From Bordetella flabilis (GTDB lineage Bacteria; Pseudomonadota; Gammaproteobacteria; Burkholderiales; Burkholderiaceae_B), in the NCBI RefSeq assembly GCF_001676725.1, contig NZ_CP016172.1, positions 3,410,001 through 3,474,000 on the forward strand: a DNA stretch of 64,000 nucleotides. The letters are read 5' to 3'. The translations under genes were made by a program, and so were the position numbers. Positions 8,380 through 18,290 of the stretch are shown piece after piece. Each line of letters starts with the position of its first letter. The stretch's first letter is position 1. The notes below the pieces were generated by a model. The model made no database searches. It had not been told where the DNA came from and saw nothing but the letters and a program-made list of their open reading frames with translations.

Positions 8380-9150
8380 ATGACTGCCACCGATCTTCCC
8401 ATACTCATCCTGCATACCGGCGACCCTGAGGAGAGCCTCAGGGCTGCCTACGGCAGCTATGTCGACTTCATCTGCCGGACGGCGGGCCTGAGCGCCCGCG
8501 ATGTCCAGGCGGTGCCGGTCTTCCTGGGCGAACAACCCGCCGCCCCGGATCTATACCGGGCGGCCTTCATCACGGGGTCGCCCTCCATGGTCACCGACCG
8601 CGAACCGTGGAGCGAGCAGGCCGCACAATGGCTGCGCGATGCCGCCGCACACCGCTTGCCCATGTTCGGCATCTGCTATGGGCACCAGTTGCTGGCGCAT
8701 GCCCTGGGCGGACTGGTCGGCTACAACCCGGCCGGCCGCGAGATCGGCACGCATGCCGTCGAGCACCTCGGCGATGATCCCCTGCTGGCCGGCGTGCCGC
8801 GCGACTTCCCGGCGCAGACGATGCATGCCCAGTCCGTCATGTCGCCGCCGCCGGGCGCGGTGGTGCTGGCCAGGTCCGCCATGGATCCCCACCAGATGCT
8901 GCGCATCGGCGAAAATATCGTGACCACCCAGTTCCATCCCGAATTTTCCCCGGAGTTCGTCCGCGCCCACCTGCAACGCTACGCCGACGCCTACGCCCGC
9001 GAAAACCTGGATGTCGCCGCGCTGGTGCGCGGCGTCCGTCCCACGCCGCACGCCGCGGGCCTGCTGCGGCGCTTCCTGGATGAGTATGCCCCGGTATCGG
9101 GCGGGCCCTCGGGCACCGCGCCATCGCCACGGGCTGTGCGTGAGCCTTAG
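8380..9150 (+). CDS. Class I glutamine amidotransferase-like protein
   Basis: A 256-residue stand-alone GATase1 domain. The nucleophile is C99 in MFGICYGHQLLAHALGG, and the catalytic pair is H186/E188 in TTQFHPEFSPEF, so the triad is complete. AFITGSPSMVTD precedes the nucleophile elbow as in the GuaA-type GATase family. No synthetase domain is attached and no amination partner lies next to it. Such solo proteins are usually annotated only as glutamine amidotransferase; the substrate cannot be read from the sequence. It is divergent from nfeD and followed 120 bases later by the Ada-like gene. Confidence 0.88.
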   Translation: MTATDLPILILHTGDPEESLRAAYGSYVDFICRTAGLSARDVQAVPVFLGEQPAAPDLYRAAFITGSPSMVTDREPWSEQAAQWLRDAAAHRLPMFGICYGHQLLAHALGGLVGYNPAGREIGTHAVEHLGDDPLLAGVPRDFPAQTMHAQSVMSPPPGAVVLARSAMDPHQMLRIGENIVTTQFHPEFSPEFVRAHLQRYADAYARENLDVAALVRGVRPTPHAAGLLRRFLDEYAPVSGGPSGTAPSPRAVREP

Positions 9151-9270
9151 CGGCGCGGCCGCGATATCGCAATAACCGGAGTGCCCCTGCCCACGCAAGC
9201 TGCCACCATACATGCATTGCGCGGCGCCTGTCGCGCGCCGTATCAGGGTACGACGATTGGGGGTACACCG

Positions 9271-10176
9271 ATGGAAGGTACGATGATGGAGCTTCCGGTT
9301 CTGGAACTTCGCGCGATGAAGCACACGATCAGCCTCCCGGCCCCATCCGCCAGCGCGCACGCCGCCCTGGTGGAACAGGCGTGCCGCGCCATCGAATCGG
9401 GCGAGGCTTTCGACCTGGCCACGCTGGCGGACCAGGCGGGACTGAGCCGGTTCCATTTCCACCGTGTTTTCAAGGCCCTGACCGGCATCACCCCCAAGGC
9501 CTACGCCAAGGCGGTGCGGGCCTCGCGCGCCCGCCGCGAACTGGACCGGGCTCGGAATGTCACGGACGCGATGTATGAAGCCGGCTTCAATTCGAGCGGA
9601 CGCTTCTACGAGACGGCGACCGGCATCCTCGGCATGACCCCGACGGAATTCCGCCGGCACGGCGCGGGCGTGCGCATCCGTTTCGCGCTGGCGCAGTGCT
9701 CGCTGGGCGCCCTGCTGGTCGCGGCCACGGACAAGGGCGTGTGCGAGATCTCGCTGGGCGACGATCCGCAGTCGCTGCTGCATGATCTGCAGGACCGGTT
9801 CGCGCAGGCACGCCTCGAAGGCGGCGACGAACAGTTCGAACGCTGGGTCGCCGCCGTGGTCGGTTTCGTGGAAGACCCCCGGGTGGGCTTATGCCTGCCC
9901 CTGGACGTACGTGGCACGGCCTTCCAGCAGCGGGTGTGGCAGGCCCTGCAGGAGATCCCCGCCGGCAGCACCGCGACCTATGCGGAGATTGCCCGCAGGA
10001 TAGGGGCTCCGACGGCGGTGCGGGCGGTGGCCCGTGCGTGCGGCAGCAACGCCATTGCCCTGGCCATCCCGTGCCACAGGGTGGTCAGAACCGATGGCGC
10101 GCCGTCGGGCTACCGCTGGGGCCTGGCGCGCAAGCTCGAGCTGCTGGCCCGCGAAGGCAAGGCCGGCAACGCCTAG
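9271..10176 (+). CDS. Ada-like AraC HTH / O6-methylguanine-DNA methyltransferase fusion lacking the N-terminal zinc domain
   Basis: A 301-residue protein with an AraC-type helix-turn-helix region (about 30-128; LATLADQAGLSRFHFHRVFK and AMYEAGFNSSGRFYE) and a methylguanine methyltransferase domain (about 135-295) with the acceptor cysteine C268 in AIPCHRVVRTDG. It repairs O6-methylguanine by irreversible transfer to itself. The methylphosphotriester-sensing domain of E. coli Ada, with its four zinc cysteines, is absent: only one cysteine (C38) precedes the helix-turn-helix, and the upstream gene ends at 9150, leaving no room. Starts at 9271 (after GGGGGTA) or 9283 are both possible. Repair activity is well supported; how it would sense alkylation is not clear. 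Confidence 0.9.
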   Translation: MEGTMMELPVLELRAMKHTISLPAPSASAHAALVEQACRAIESGEAFDLATLADQAGLSRFHFHRVFKALTGITPKAYAKAVRASRARRELDRARNVTDAMYEAGFNSSGRFYETATGILGMTPTEFRRHGAGVRIRFALAQCSLGALLVAATDKGVCEISLGDDPQSLLHDLQDRFAQARLEGGDEQFERWVAAVVGFVEDPRVGLCLPLDVRGTAFQQRVWQALQEIPAGSTATYAEIARRIGAPTAVRAVARACGSNAIALAIPCHRVVRTDGAPSGYRWGLARKLELLAREGKAGNA

Positions 10177-10211
10177 CGCCAGGCAAAAACCCTGCGCTGT
10201 CCGGGGAAGGC

Positions 10212-13200
10212 TCAAAACGCCCAGCTCGCGTTCATTCTGACGGCATGCGAACGCGCGCCCTTGGCCAGTTGCCCGTCGTAGGCCAGGCCCAACCGCATGG
10301 TGTCCTTGGACTGCAGGGTCGTGCCCAAGGTCAGCAGCAGGGCGTCGCGCGCCACGGCGACGCCCTGTATATCGAAACCCTCGCCCTGCGCAAAGCGCAT
10401 TCGGACGCCGGGGCGGGTATCGCCATAGGCATGGCGCCAGCCGGCGCCGGCAATCAAGCCCAAGCGGGTGCCGTCCTGCAGTTCCGCCTGCCTGGACCCG
10501 CGGACCCCCAGTGTGGTAAAGCCCAGCTGCTGCGTGCCCGAGCCCACGCGCAAGCCCGCCTTGCCCGACTCCGTGAAGGCGCGGCGCCGTGTATCGACGT
10601 AGGCCAGGCCGGCATAGGGTTCCAGGGTCACGCCTCCCCATTGCCCTGGCAGCCCCGCCTCCGCGAACACCTGTCCGGTCCCGGCCTTGTAGCGCCCTTG
10701 CGCGCTGCCGAACCCGCCGGTATCGCGCCGGGCGGACACGGAGTGCCAGCTATACGAAGCACCGTAGCGCAGCCGCACGGCCTGCACTCGGCGCCAGCCA
10801 TAGCCGCCCAGTACATAGCTATCGACCTTGGACTTGCTGCGCCGGGCATCCACGTCCACGTGGCCACTGCCGAAGCCGGCCAGCATGCCCAGGCCCATGT
10901 CCGGCGACGGGGCCAGGTCGGTGCCAAACAGGATTCCGGAACTCGCGGCCCGGACCGCGGCGGCGTTCCCGTCACCCGATTGCCGGTCCAGCGATCCGGT
11001 GTACTGGGCCCACAGCGCCTTGCCCGGCTGGTCTCGAACCACGGCCTGTCCGGCGGGCGCCAGCACGCCGCCATCGGCCTGCATGCTGCGCGCACGCAGC
11101 AGCGCGGCGTCGCGCACCTGGACCGCCTGCCCCGACAAGACGCCGAGCGTGCTGGCATGTGCTTCGCCGGACCAGCGGTCGAACTGCGGCCCGAGCCCTT
11201 GAACGGAGGTCGCCATGACGACCGCGTCGTACGGCGCCAGACCGGCGGCCGCGGTGTCCAGGGCGCCCGCGACCGCACGCTGGTTGGCCGTTGCGGCGGG
11301 CGCCGCGAACGGCGTGGCATTGCGGGCAACCCGCAAGCCATACCGGGTGGCATCATCCGTCCGCACCCCTTGCTCGATATCCAGGAACACATAAGGATCG
11401 GCGACCGCCGCGAACCGCCCCTGCACCCCGCCTTCCGCCCGCAGCACCGTGTACTCGCGATTGACTGCCTGGGGACCGAGATTCTGCACCTGCAGCGTGC
11501 CGCTCTCCACGCGGGCCGTCCCGCTGGCCTCGATCCGGTCTGAAGATTGGCCGTCGTCGCTGATCCGGACGCGGTACACGCCTTCCTTGCGCTGCACATA
11601 GTCGCCCGCCACGCGCAGCGGCCGGCCGGGCTCGCCGGGCGCCACCGTGCCCGAGATCTCCGTCGATCCGACCCTGCCCGTGCCGGTCAGGGTGCCGGCA
11701 CGCTCGACGACCAGTGCCGACTGCGCGATCGAGCCCGGAACGGCCAGCGTGCCGCCCTTGACGGCGGTTCGCCCTGTATAGCTGTTGTTGCCCGTGAGGA
11801 CCAGCGTGCCATCGCCGCGCTTGGTCAAGCCCCCACTGCCGCCGATGTCATTGCGCCACCACGAATCGTGGCCGCGGGTGTCCACATCGAACACCGGCGC
11901 GAACCCGGGAGCACCGAATTCGACGGGGCCGCGCGCCGCGCGTCCCAGGTCGAGCAAACCCCGCCCGTACACGGCCCGGTCGGCCAAATGTCCCGATCGG
12001 TCCGCCGACGTCAGGATTACTTCGATGACCTGGCGGGCCGTCATGTAGGGGAAGGCCTGGCGCAGTACGGCCGCCGACCCGGCAACCATGGGAGCCGCGA
12101 ACGACGTGCCGGCCATGCCGTCCACGCCATAGTCGCCATCCGGAGTCGTGGTGCGCAAATAGGCTGCTCCGGAGGTCTGGCCATCGACCGGGACATCGCC
12201 CCCCGGCGCGGCGATACACCACTGCCATGCAACGCCACAACGGTTGCTGTACGAGCTGATCCGTTTATCGTGGCCTACCGCCACCACCACGACCAGGCTG
12301 CCTTGCAAGTCGCTGTAGTCCAGAGCCCGCAAGCGGTCGTCCCGCCGGTCGACAGCCGGATAGCCATCGACGCCATACAGGTCACTGCCCAGTTCATCCG
12401 GGGTGAGCGCGCCTTCGACGATGCGATAAACGCCGGCATCGTGGTTCCCGGGCCGGATATACGGCAGCAAGCCATGGCCCCCCGGGTGGGACGCGGCGAC
12501 GGGGTGCTCGCCATATTCGTTGCCCGCCGCATAGACCGTGACCACGTCATGGCGGGCGGCATGGCGCAGCGCCGCCGCCTCATCGGAAAAAAACTGCAGC
12601 TTTCCCGCAACCGGATCGTAGAACAGGGCCTGCAATGACTGCGGCGCGTAGGCGGGATTGACTTCGCCGTCTTCGGTCTCTCGCGACGGATATACCGGCG
12701 GCGCATAGCTGCCATTGATCACCCTGGCGCCGATGTCGACGGCTTCGCGCAAGGCGCGATCGGTGGCGAACGCCGGGGGTTCGCTGGTCCAACCCAGAAG
12801 CGGCGCCAGCTTTGCCTCATACGCCACGCCGTGCATGCCGCGGCCATCCCTTGCCGCCGCGATGAAACCCGCGACGTTGGTGCTGTGATCCCCGACCGCA
12901 CCCGTCTGTTTGCCGGCCTGGGACACGCCATCGCGTCGCGGCATCGTGCGTCCCGCGAACTCCCGATGATCCAGGACGCTACCGTCATCCACCACGCCCA
13001 CGCGCACGCCCTTGCCGGTATAGCCCAGGGCATAGGCGTCCGCCGCATGAATCATGTCGAGCCCCCACATCGCCCGATACTCGCCTGTGCGGAAGGCATC
13101 GGCCGCCGGGTTGGCATTCAACACCGTGGGACAAAGCAGCGCGCTGAATATCGAGCGGCGCACGAAGCGCGGCAACGCCCGCGCGGGTCGGATGGTCTCG

Positions 13201-13238
13201 GGACTGCACATTGCCGGAAAGTCCTGGATCAATGCCAT
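10212..13238 (-). CDS. Subtilisin-type autotransporter serine protease (SphB-like)
   Basis: About 1008 residues. An S8 peptidase domain occupies roughly 50-420 with a complete triad (numbers from the GTG one codon upstream at 13241): D85 in VVDDGS, H119 in GDHSTNVAGF, S380 in GTSFAAPMVAG, plus oxyanion N241 in AAGNE. An autotransporter beta-helix patch (KRGDGTLVLTGNNSYTG) follows around 475-530, and a C-terminal barrel of about 270 residues ends in ASWAF, with the terminal Phe used by the BAM machinery. Bordetella SphB proteases have this plan and mature other surface proteins. The signal sequence is short (RRSIFSALLCPTVLNANPA); its cysteine could mark lipidation, as reported for SphB1, but the lipobox is not canonical. 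The start is uncertain (13238 or 13211). Confidence 0.88.
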   Translation of the reverse strand: MALIQDFPAMCSPETIRPARALPRFVRRSIFSALLCPTVLNANPAADAFRTGEYRAMWGLDMIHAADAYALGYTGKGVRVGVVDDGSVLDHREFAGRTMPRRDGVSQAGKQTGAVGDHSTNVAGFIAAARDGRGMHGVAYEAKLAPLLGWTSEPPAFATDRALREAVDIGARVINGSYAPPVYPSRETEDGEVNPAYAPQSLQALFYDPVAGKLQFFSDEAAALRHAARHDVVTVYAAGNEYGEHPVAASHPGGHGLLPYIRPGNHDAGVYRIVEGALTPDELGSDLYGVDGYPAVDRRDDRLRALDYSDLQGSLVVVVAVGHDKRISSYSNRCGVAWQWCIAAPGGDVPVDGQTSGAAYLRTTTPDGDYGVDGMAGTSFAAPMVAGSAAVLRQAFPYMTARQVIEVILTSADRSGHLADRAVYGRGLLDLGRAARGPVEFGAPGFAPVFDVDTRGHDSWWRNDIGGSGGLTKRGDGTLVLTGNNSYTGRTAVKGGTLAVPGSIAQSALVVERAGTLTGTGRVGSTEISGTVAPGEPGRPLRVAGDYVQRKEGVYRVRISDDGQSSDRIEASGTARVESGTLQVQNLGPQAVNREYTVLRAEGGVQGRFAAVADPYVFLDIEQGVRTDDATRYGLRVARNATPFAAPAATANQRAVAGALDTAAAGLAPYDAVVMATSVQGLGPQFDRWSGEAHASTLGVLSGQAVQVRDAALLRARSMQADGGVLAPAGQAVVRDQPGKALWAQYTGSLDRQSGDGNAAAVRAASSGILFGTDLAPSPDMGLGMLAGFGSGHVDVDARRSKSKVDSYVLGGYGWRRVQAVRLRYGASYSWHSVSARRDTGGFGSAQGRYKAGTGQVFAEAGLPGQWGGVTLEPYAGLAYVDTRRRAFTESGKAGLRVGSGTQQLGFTTLGVRGSRQAELQDGTRLGLIAGAGWRHAYGDTRPGVRMRFAQGEGFDIQGVAVARDALLLTLGTTLQSKDTMRLGLAYDGQLAKGARSHAVRMNASWAF

Positions 13239-13375
13239 CACCGGAGCGGTGGCGGCGGGTATGCAAGAAACAGCGCACGGACTAGTGCCTGTACTCGATC
13301 CTCGGTTCCGGTATTACTGAAAATTGGACGCAAGCGCCCCCGGGAGGCGGCGTTACGCCGCTACCCATGAACAAA

Positions 13376-13397
13376 GGCCGCGCCTTGCGGCGCGGCC
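13376..13397 (-). terminator. Rho-independent terminator downstream of ppsA
   Basis: A 9-bp perfect GC stem (GGCCGCGCC at 13376-13384, GGCGCGGCC at 13389-13397) with a four-base loop. Read on the minus strand it is followed by TTTGTTC. It lies about 62 bases past the ppsA stop. Confidence 0.8.
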
Positions 13398-13426
13398 TTC
13401 GTCACGACATCCCGCTACGACAGCGG

Positions 13427-13454
13427 CCGGTTGTCCAGCATGCCGGACAACCGG
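13427..13454 (-). other. 10-bp inverted repeat directly after the ppsA stop codon
   Basis: CCGGTTGTCC (13427-13436) and GGACAACCGG (13445-13454) pair perfectly around an eight-base loop, beginning five bases past the ppsA stop and upstream of the terminator. With no T-run after it, it is more likely a 3' UTR stabilising structure than a terminator. Confidence 0.65.
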
Positions 13455-13458
13455 CGGC

Positions 13459-15822
13459 TCAAACCGCCAGGCGCTGCCAGGTGTCGACCACCGTGTCGGG
13501 GTTCAAGGACATGGACAGGATGCCCTCGTCCTTGAGCCACTGGGCGAAATCCGGATGGTCGCTGGGCCCCTGCCCGCAGATGCCGACATACTTGCCCTTG
13601 GCCAGGCAAGCCTGGATGGCACGGCGCAGCATGAACTTCACCGCCTCGTCGCGCTCGTCGAAATCGGCCGCGAGCAGTTCCATGCCGGAATCGCGGTCCA
13701 GCCCCAGCGTCAGTTGCGTCATGTCGTTGGAGCCGATCGAGAAGCCGTCGAAGTACTCCAGGAAGGCTTCGGCGAGGATCGCGTTGGAGGGAACCTCGCA
13801 CATCATGATGAGCTTCAGGCCGTCCTTGCCGCGCACCAGGCCGTTCTTGCCCAGCAGCTCGACCACGCGCGCCGCCTGGTTCAGCGTGCGGACGAAGGGC
13901 ACCATGATTTCCACGTTGCTCAGCCCCATATCCCCGCGCACGCGCTTCAATGCCTCGCATTCCATGCGGAAGCAGTCGTCGAATTCGGCGGCGATATAGC
14001 GCGACGCGCCACGGAAACCCAGCATGGGGTTTTCCTCTTCCGGCTCGTAGCGCGACCCGCCGACCAACTTGCGGTATTCGTTCGACTTGAAGTCGGACAG
14101 GCGGACGATGACCGGCTTGGGCCAGAACGCCGCCGCGATGGTACCGATGCCTTCGGCCAGTTTTTCGACGAAGAACGCACGCGGGCTGGCATAGCCGCGC
14201 GCCGCCGACTCCACCGCCTTCTTCAGCTCGGGGTCCACATTGGGATAGTCGAGCACGGCCTTGGGATGGATGCCGATGTTGTTGTTGATGATGAATTCCA
14301 GCCGCGCCAGCCCCACGCCTTCGTTCGGAATCTGCGCGAAGTCGAAAGCCAGCTGCGGGTTGCCGACGTTCATCATGATCTTCACGTCGATGGGCGGCAT
14401 CTCGCCGCGGCGCACTTCCTCGACTTCGGTTTCGATCAGGCCGTCATAGATGCGGCCTTCGTCGCCTTCGGCGCAGGACACGGTGACCGCCTGGCCTTCC
14501 TTCAGGTCGTCCGTGGCGGTCGCGCAGCCCACCACGGCCGGAATGCCCAGCTCGCGCGCGATGATGGCGGCGTGGCAGGTACGGCCCCCGCGGTTCGTGA
14601 CGATCGCCGCCGCCCGCTTCATCACCGGCTCCCAGTTGGGATCGGTCATATCGGTGACCAGGACGTCGCCCGCCTGTACCTTGTCCATCTCGGAGACGTC
14701 GCCGACGATGCGCACCCGGCCCGAGCCGATCTTCTGGCCGATCGCACGGCCGGTCACGATCACGCGGCCGGTGGCCTTCAGGCGGTAGCGCTGCTGGACG
14801 TCGTTGCTGTTCTGCTGGGACTTCACGGTCTCCGGACGGGCCTGCAGGATGTACAGCTTGCCGTCGACGCCGTCACGGCCCCATTCGATGTCCATGGGGC
14901 GGCCGTAGTGCTTTTCGATGATGACGGCGTAGCGTGCCAGCTCGATGACCTCGTCGTCGGTCAAGGAGTAGCGGTTGCGCTCGGACACCGGCACATCGAC
15001 GGTACGGACCGCGCGGCCCTGCGGACGCTCGGGGTCGAACTCCATCTTGATGAGCTTGGAACCGATACGGCGCCCCACGATGGGGTAGTGGCCCTGTTCG
15101 AGCGTCGGCTTGAAGACGTAGAACTCGTCCGGATTGACGGCCCCTTGCACCACCGTTTCGCCCAGGCCGTACGAGGAGGTGATGAAAACCACGTCCTTGA
15201 ACCCGGATTCGGTGTCGATGGTGAACATCACCCCGGCGCTGCCCTTGTCCGAGCGCACCATGCGCTGCACGCCGGCGGACAAGGCCACCTCGGCGTGGGC
15301 ATAGCCCTTGTGCACGCGGTAGGAAATGGCGCGGTCGTTGTAGAGCGAGGCAAAAACGTGGCGGATCTTGTCCAGCACGTCGTCGACGCCGACCACGTTG
15401 AGGAAGGTTTCCTGCTGGCCGGCGAAAGAGGCATCGGGCAGGTCTTCGGCGGTCGCCGACGAACGCACGGCGAACGAACCCTTGCCATCCGCATCCAGCT
15501 TGGCAAAGGCAGTACGGATTTCCTGCTCGAACTCCGGCGAGAACGGCGCATCGACCAGCCATTGGCGGATTTCGGCACCCGCGGCGGCCAGTTCACGTAC
15601 ATCTTCAGGATTGAGAGTAGCGAGGCGATCGGCGATGCGCTTGTCCAGGCCCGACGATTTCAGGAAATCGCGGAAGGCCTGGGCCGTGGTCGCGAAGCCG
15701 CCAGGCACCCGTACACCGGCGCCGGACAGCTGGCTGATCATTTCTCCAAGTGATGCGTTCTTGCCTCCTACCGAGTCCACGTCCGCCATGCGGAGCTGCT
15801 CGAACGAAACGACGTACGACAT
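13459..15822 (-). CDS. ppsA: Phosphoenolpyruvate synthase (pyruvate, water dikinase)
   Basis: A 787-residue enzyme making phosphoenolpyruvate from pyruvate and ATP for gluconeogenesis. The N-terminal ATP-grasp-like domain includes [15 protein letters not shown] (19-33) and [20 protein letters not shown] (120-139). The phosphohistidine is H417 in [14 protein letters not shown]. The C-terminal PEP-binding barrel carries GFRGASRY and ends with the [14 protein letters not shown] region. Length matches the family. The ATG at 15822 follows AAGGTGA at good spacing. It is divergent from ppsR, its known regulator, 159 bases away. Confidence 0.98.
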   Translation of the reverse strand: MSYVVSFEQLRMADVDSVGGKNASLGEMISQLSGAGVRVPGGFATTAQAFRDFLKSSGLDKRIADRLATLNPEDVRELAAAGAEIRQWLVDAPFSPEFEQEIRTAFAKLDADGKGSFAVRSSATAEDLPDASFAGQQETFLNVVGVDDVLDKIRHVFASLYNDRAISYRVHKGYAHAEVALSAGVQRMVRSDKGSAGVMFTIDTESGFKDVVFITSSYGLGETVVQGAVNPDEFYVFKPTLEQGHYPIVGRRIGSKLIKMEFDPERPQGRAVRTVDVPVSERNRYSLTDDEVIELARYAVIIEKHYGRPMDIEWGRDGVDGKLYILQARPETVKSQQNSNDVQQRYRLKATGRVIVTGRAIGQKIGSGRVRIVGDVSEMDKVQAGDVLVTDMTDPNWEPVMKRAAAIVTNRGGRTCHAAIIARELGIPAVVGCATATDDLKEGQAVTVSCAEGDEGRIYDGLIETEVEEVRRGEMPPIDVKIMMNVGNPQLAFDFAQIPNEGVGLARLEFIINNNIGIHPKAVLDYPNVDPELKKAVESAARGYASPRAFFVEKLAEGIGTIAAAFWPKPVIVRLSDFKSNEYRKLVGGSRYEPEEENPMLGFRGASRYIAAEFDDCFRMECEALKRVRGDMGLSNVEIMVPFVRTLNQAARVVELLGKNGLVRGKDGLKLIMMCEVPSNAILAEAFLEYFDGFSIGSNDMTQLTLGLDRDSGMELLAADFDERDEAVKFMLRRAIQACLAKGKYVGICGQGPSDHPDFAQWLKDEGILSMSLNPDTVVDTWQRLAV

Positions 15823-15981
15823 TGAAGTCACCTTTTACAATGGAAAGAAAGCGAGTTTGGTCAGGGCACGTCGTGCGCGCTGGCCAAACTGGCCTTGGGA
15901 CCGCATTGGGGTGACTTATCGGGGGCTGATTGTACCCGGTCGGCTCCGCCTCCCCTCCAGCCTCGTCGGAATTTTTTACAT

Positions 15982-16812
15982 ATGACATCCCCTATCGAAC
16001 GGACGGTTTACATCGTTTCGGACAGCACCGGCATCACGGCCGAAACCTTCAGCCATTCGGTTCTGGCGCAGTTCGAAAACGTAAACTTCCGCCAGATCCG
16101 GCTGCCCTTCGTCGACACCTTGCAGAAGGCGGAAGAAGCGGCCTTGCGCATCGACCGCAATGCGGCCGAGACGGGTATGCAGCCCATCGTCTTCAGCACC
16201 CTGGTGCATCCGGAGATCATGGCAAGGGTGCGGCAGGCCAACGGGATTTTCCTGGACCTGTTCGGGACCTTCGTCAGCCATATCGAGCAGGAGCTCGGCC
16301 TGAAGTCCAGCCATTCCATCGGCCGTTCCCATATGGCGGCCAACAGCGAGAAATATCGCAATCGTATCGACGCGATCAACTTCAGCCTGTCCCATGACGA
16401 CGGCCAGTTCGTTACAAACCTGGGCCAGGCGGATGTCATCCTGGTGGGGGTATCGCGCTGCGGCAAGACGCCGACCAGCCTGTACCTCGCCATGCAATAC
16501 GCCGTCAAAGCCGCCAATTTTCCCCTGGTGCCGGACGATTTCGAACGCGGCGTCCTGCCGTCCACCCTGGTGCCCCACCGCGACAAGCTGTTCGGCCTGT
16601 CGATACAGCCCGACCGCCTGGCCGAAGTGCGCAACGAGCGCCGTCCCAACAGCCGATATGCCTCGCTGGAGCAATGCCGGTACGAGGTTGCGGAGGCGGA
16701 ACGCCTGATGCGCCGCGAAGGCATCGAGTGGCTATCCACGACGACCAAATCCATCGAAGAGATCTCCACGACGGTCCTGCAGGAAGTGGGACTGGACCCT
16801 GGCGCGTACTGA
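15982..16812 (+). CDS. ppsR: PEP synthase regulatory protein (bifunctional kinase/pyrophosphorylase, DUF299)
   Basis: A 276-residue DUF299 protein that inactivates PpsA by ADP-dependent phosphorylation of a threonine and reverses it by Pi-dependent dephosphorylation. The N-terminus (RTVYIVSDSTGITAETFSHS) and the P-loop-like GVSRCGKT (156-163) are diagnostic. Other conserved parts are SHSIGRSHM and RRPNSRYASLEQC. The ATG at 15982 is the family start; the longer open frame from 15895 has no family-like content. The divergent ppsA-ppsR arrangement is the usual one. Confidence 0.96.
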   Translation: MTSPIERTVYIVSDSTGITAETFSHSVLAQFENVNFRQIRLPFVDTLQKAEEAALRIDRNAAETGMQPIVFSTLVHPEIMARVRQANGIFLDLFGTFVSHIEQELGLKSSHSIGRSHMAANSEKYRNRIDAINFSLSHDDGQFVTNLGQADVILVGVSRCGKTPTSLYLAMQYAVKAANFPLVPDDFERGVLPSTLVPHRDKLFGLSIQPDRLAEVRNERRPNSRYASLEQCRYEVAEAERLMRREGIEWLSTTTKSIEEISTTVLQEVGLDPGAY

Positions 16813-16878
16813 CGCCGGCGACTCGCGGGGAGGCGCCGCGCGCGCCGCCTCGTCCCGGCGACAGGCACCGGACTGCTG

Positions 16879-17685
16879 TCAGGTCGTCCTGGCTGTCGAG
16901 GCGGCCTCGCCCTTCATGCATCGGCGCCGATGCTCGAACAGGCAGATTGCGGTCGCCGCGGCGACGTTGAGCGATTCCACGGCGGCGGTATCGTGCGGAA
17001 TGCGCACACGCAGCGCCGCCGCGCGCAACAGTTCAGCGGACACGCCCTGCCCTTCATGGCCGAACACCCACGCGCAGCGCGGAGGCAGCTCGGCGTCGTA
17101 GAGCGACACCGCATCCTCCAGGGCCGTCGCGACCAGCGGGACGTCGAGCCGCACCAAGGCCGGCTGCAAGGCCACGCGTTCGTGCAGGGCCAAGGCGAAA
17201 TGCGCACCCTGGGCGCTGCGCAGCACCTTGGGCGACCAGGCCGCGGCGCAGCCTTCGGACAACAGCACGCGCCGGATGCCGGCGGCTGCGCAGGTGCGCA
17301 GCAAGGTGCCGACGTTGCCGGGATCCTGCACGCGGTCCAGCAACAGGCAGTTTTCGTCGATGCGATCGGGCAGCACGGGCTGCGGCGGCTGCACCAGGAA
17401 AACCACGCCCTGGTCGCTTTCCACGCTGGCCAGCCCGTGGAGCAGCCGCGTATCCAGGCTGGTGCAGACCCCGTCCGGCACAGCGCGAACCAGGGCCGCG
17501 ATTTCGGGATGGTCCAACCGGGCAGCATCGAACAGCGCCCGCACCGGCGGGCCGTGCCGCGCCAGCCAGGCCTGGCACAGGTGCACGCCATCCAGCAACA
17601 CCTGCGCCTCGCGCCGGCCCGCCGCCGCGGCGACCCGATGCAATGCCTTGAACAGCGGGTTATCGCGCGAAGCGATGTGTTTCAT
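16879..17685 (-). CDS. TrmH/SpoU-family RNA 2'-O-methyltransferase
   Basis: A 268-residue SPOUT-fold enzyme. The N-terminal substrate-binding region ([18 protein letters not shown]) is followed by the three SPOUT motifs: [24 protein letters not shown] and [20 protein letters not shown]. These form the knotted S-adenosylmethionine site. The target nucleotide, in rRNA or tRNA, cannot be told from sequence. The ATG overlaps the rnhB stop (ATGA, 17682-17685), putting it at the end of the long envelope/lipid A operon. It is convergent with ppsR. Confidence 0.9.
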   Translation of the reverse strand: MKHIASRDNPLFKALHRVAAAAGRREAQVLLDGVHLCQAWLARHGPPVRALFDAARLDHPEIAALVRAVPDGVCTSLDTRLLHGLASVESDQGVVFLVQPPQPVLPDRIDENCLLLDRVQDPGNVGTLLRTCAAAGIRRVLLSEGCAAAWSPKVLRSAQGAHFALALHERVALQPALVRLDVPLVATALEDAVSLYDAELPPRCAWVFGHEGQGVSAELLRAAALRVRIPHDTAAVESLNVAAATAICLFEHRRRCMKGEAASTARTT

Positions 17686-18290
17686 GGAACGATCAACATG
17701 TCCCGCACCGGCGAAAAGCTGCGCCGATGTTCCGGGCATGGGCCGTGTTCGCGCAGGCGTTCCAGGTGCATCAGGGTGCCATAGCCCTTATGCTGGTCGA
17801 AACCGTAATGGGGATAAATGCCGTGCAGGCGCACCAGGTCCGCGTCCCGTGCGGTCTTGGCCAGGATCGACGCTGCGGATATCGATGGCACCAGCGCATC
17901 GCCCTGCACGATCGTCTTTACCCCGCAGGACAGCTTGGGCGCCTGGTTGCCGTCCACCAGCGCGAGGCCGGGCTTGAGCCCCAGCCCGCGCACGGCGCGC
18001 TGCATGGCGAGCAGCGTTGCGCGCAGGATGTTCAATGTGTCGATCTCGTCCACGCTGGCGTGGGCGACGCACCAGGCCAAGGCCGTTTCCTGGATCTGGA
18101 GCGCCAGCTCTTCGCGCCGCGGCGCAGTCAATACCTTGGAATCCGCCAGCCCACCGACGGGACGGCCCGGGTCCAGTATTACCGCGGCGGCATAGACGGC
18201 GCCCGCCAGGGGGCCCCGTCCCGCTTCGTCGACGCCGGCAATGACGACGTCCGCCAGGCCCTCATCGCCGAACATGTCAACTTGCTCCAC
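17682..18290 (-). CDS. rnhB: Ribonuclease HII
   Basis: A 202-residue endonuclease that removes RNA from RNA-DNA hybrids and single misincorporated ribonucleotides. Catalytic acidic residues are visible: D21 and E22 in [13 protein letters not shown]114 in LVDGNQ, and D150 in [10 protein letters not shown] chose the GTG at 18290 (MEQVDMFG), which matches the start I recall for related proteins and overlaps lpxB by 14 bases. An ATG at 18275 would give a form five residues shorter, one base after the lpxB stop. It is followed by the RNA methyltransferase with a four-base overlap. Confidence 0.95.
   Translation of the reverse strand: MEQVDMFGDEGLADVVIAGVDEAGRGPLAGAVYAAAVILDPGRPVGGLADSKVLTAPRREELALQIQETALAWCVAHASVDEIDTLNILRATLLAMQRAVRGLGLKPGLALVDGNQAPKLSCGVKTIVQGDALVPSISAASILAKTARDADLVRLHGIYPHYGFDQHKGYGTLMHLERLREHGPCPEHRRSFSPVRDMLIVP

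Noticed and set aside
13324..15753. An 809-codon open frame on the plus strand
   Set aside because: Antisense to ppsA along its full length; rich in His, Gln, Arg and Asp as expected of a shadow frame.
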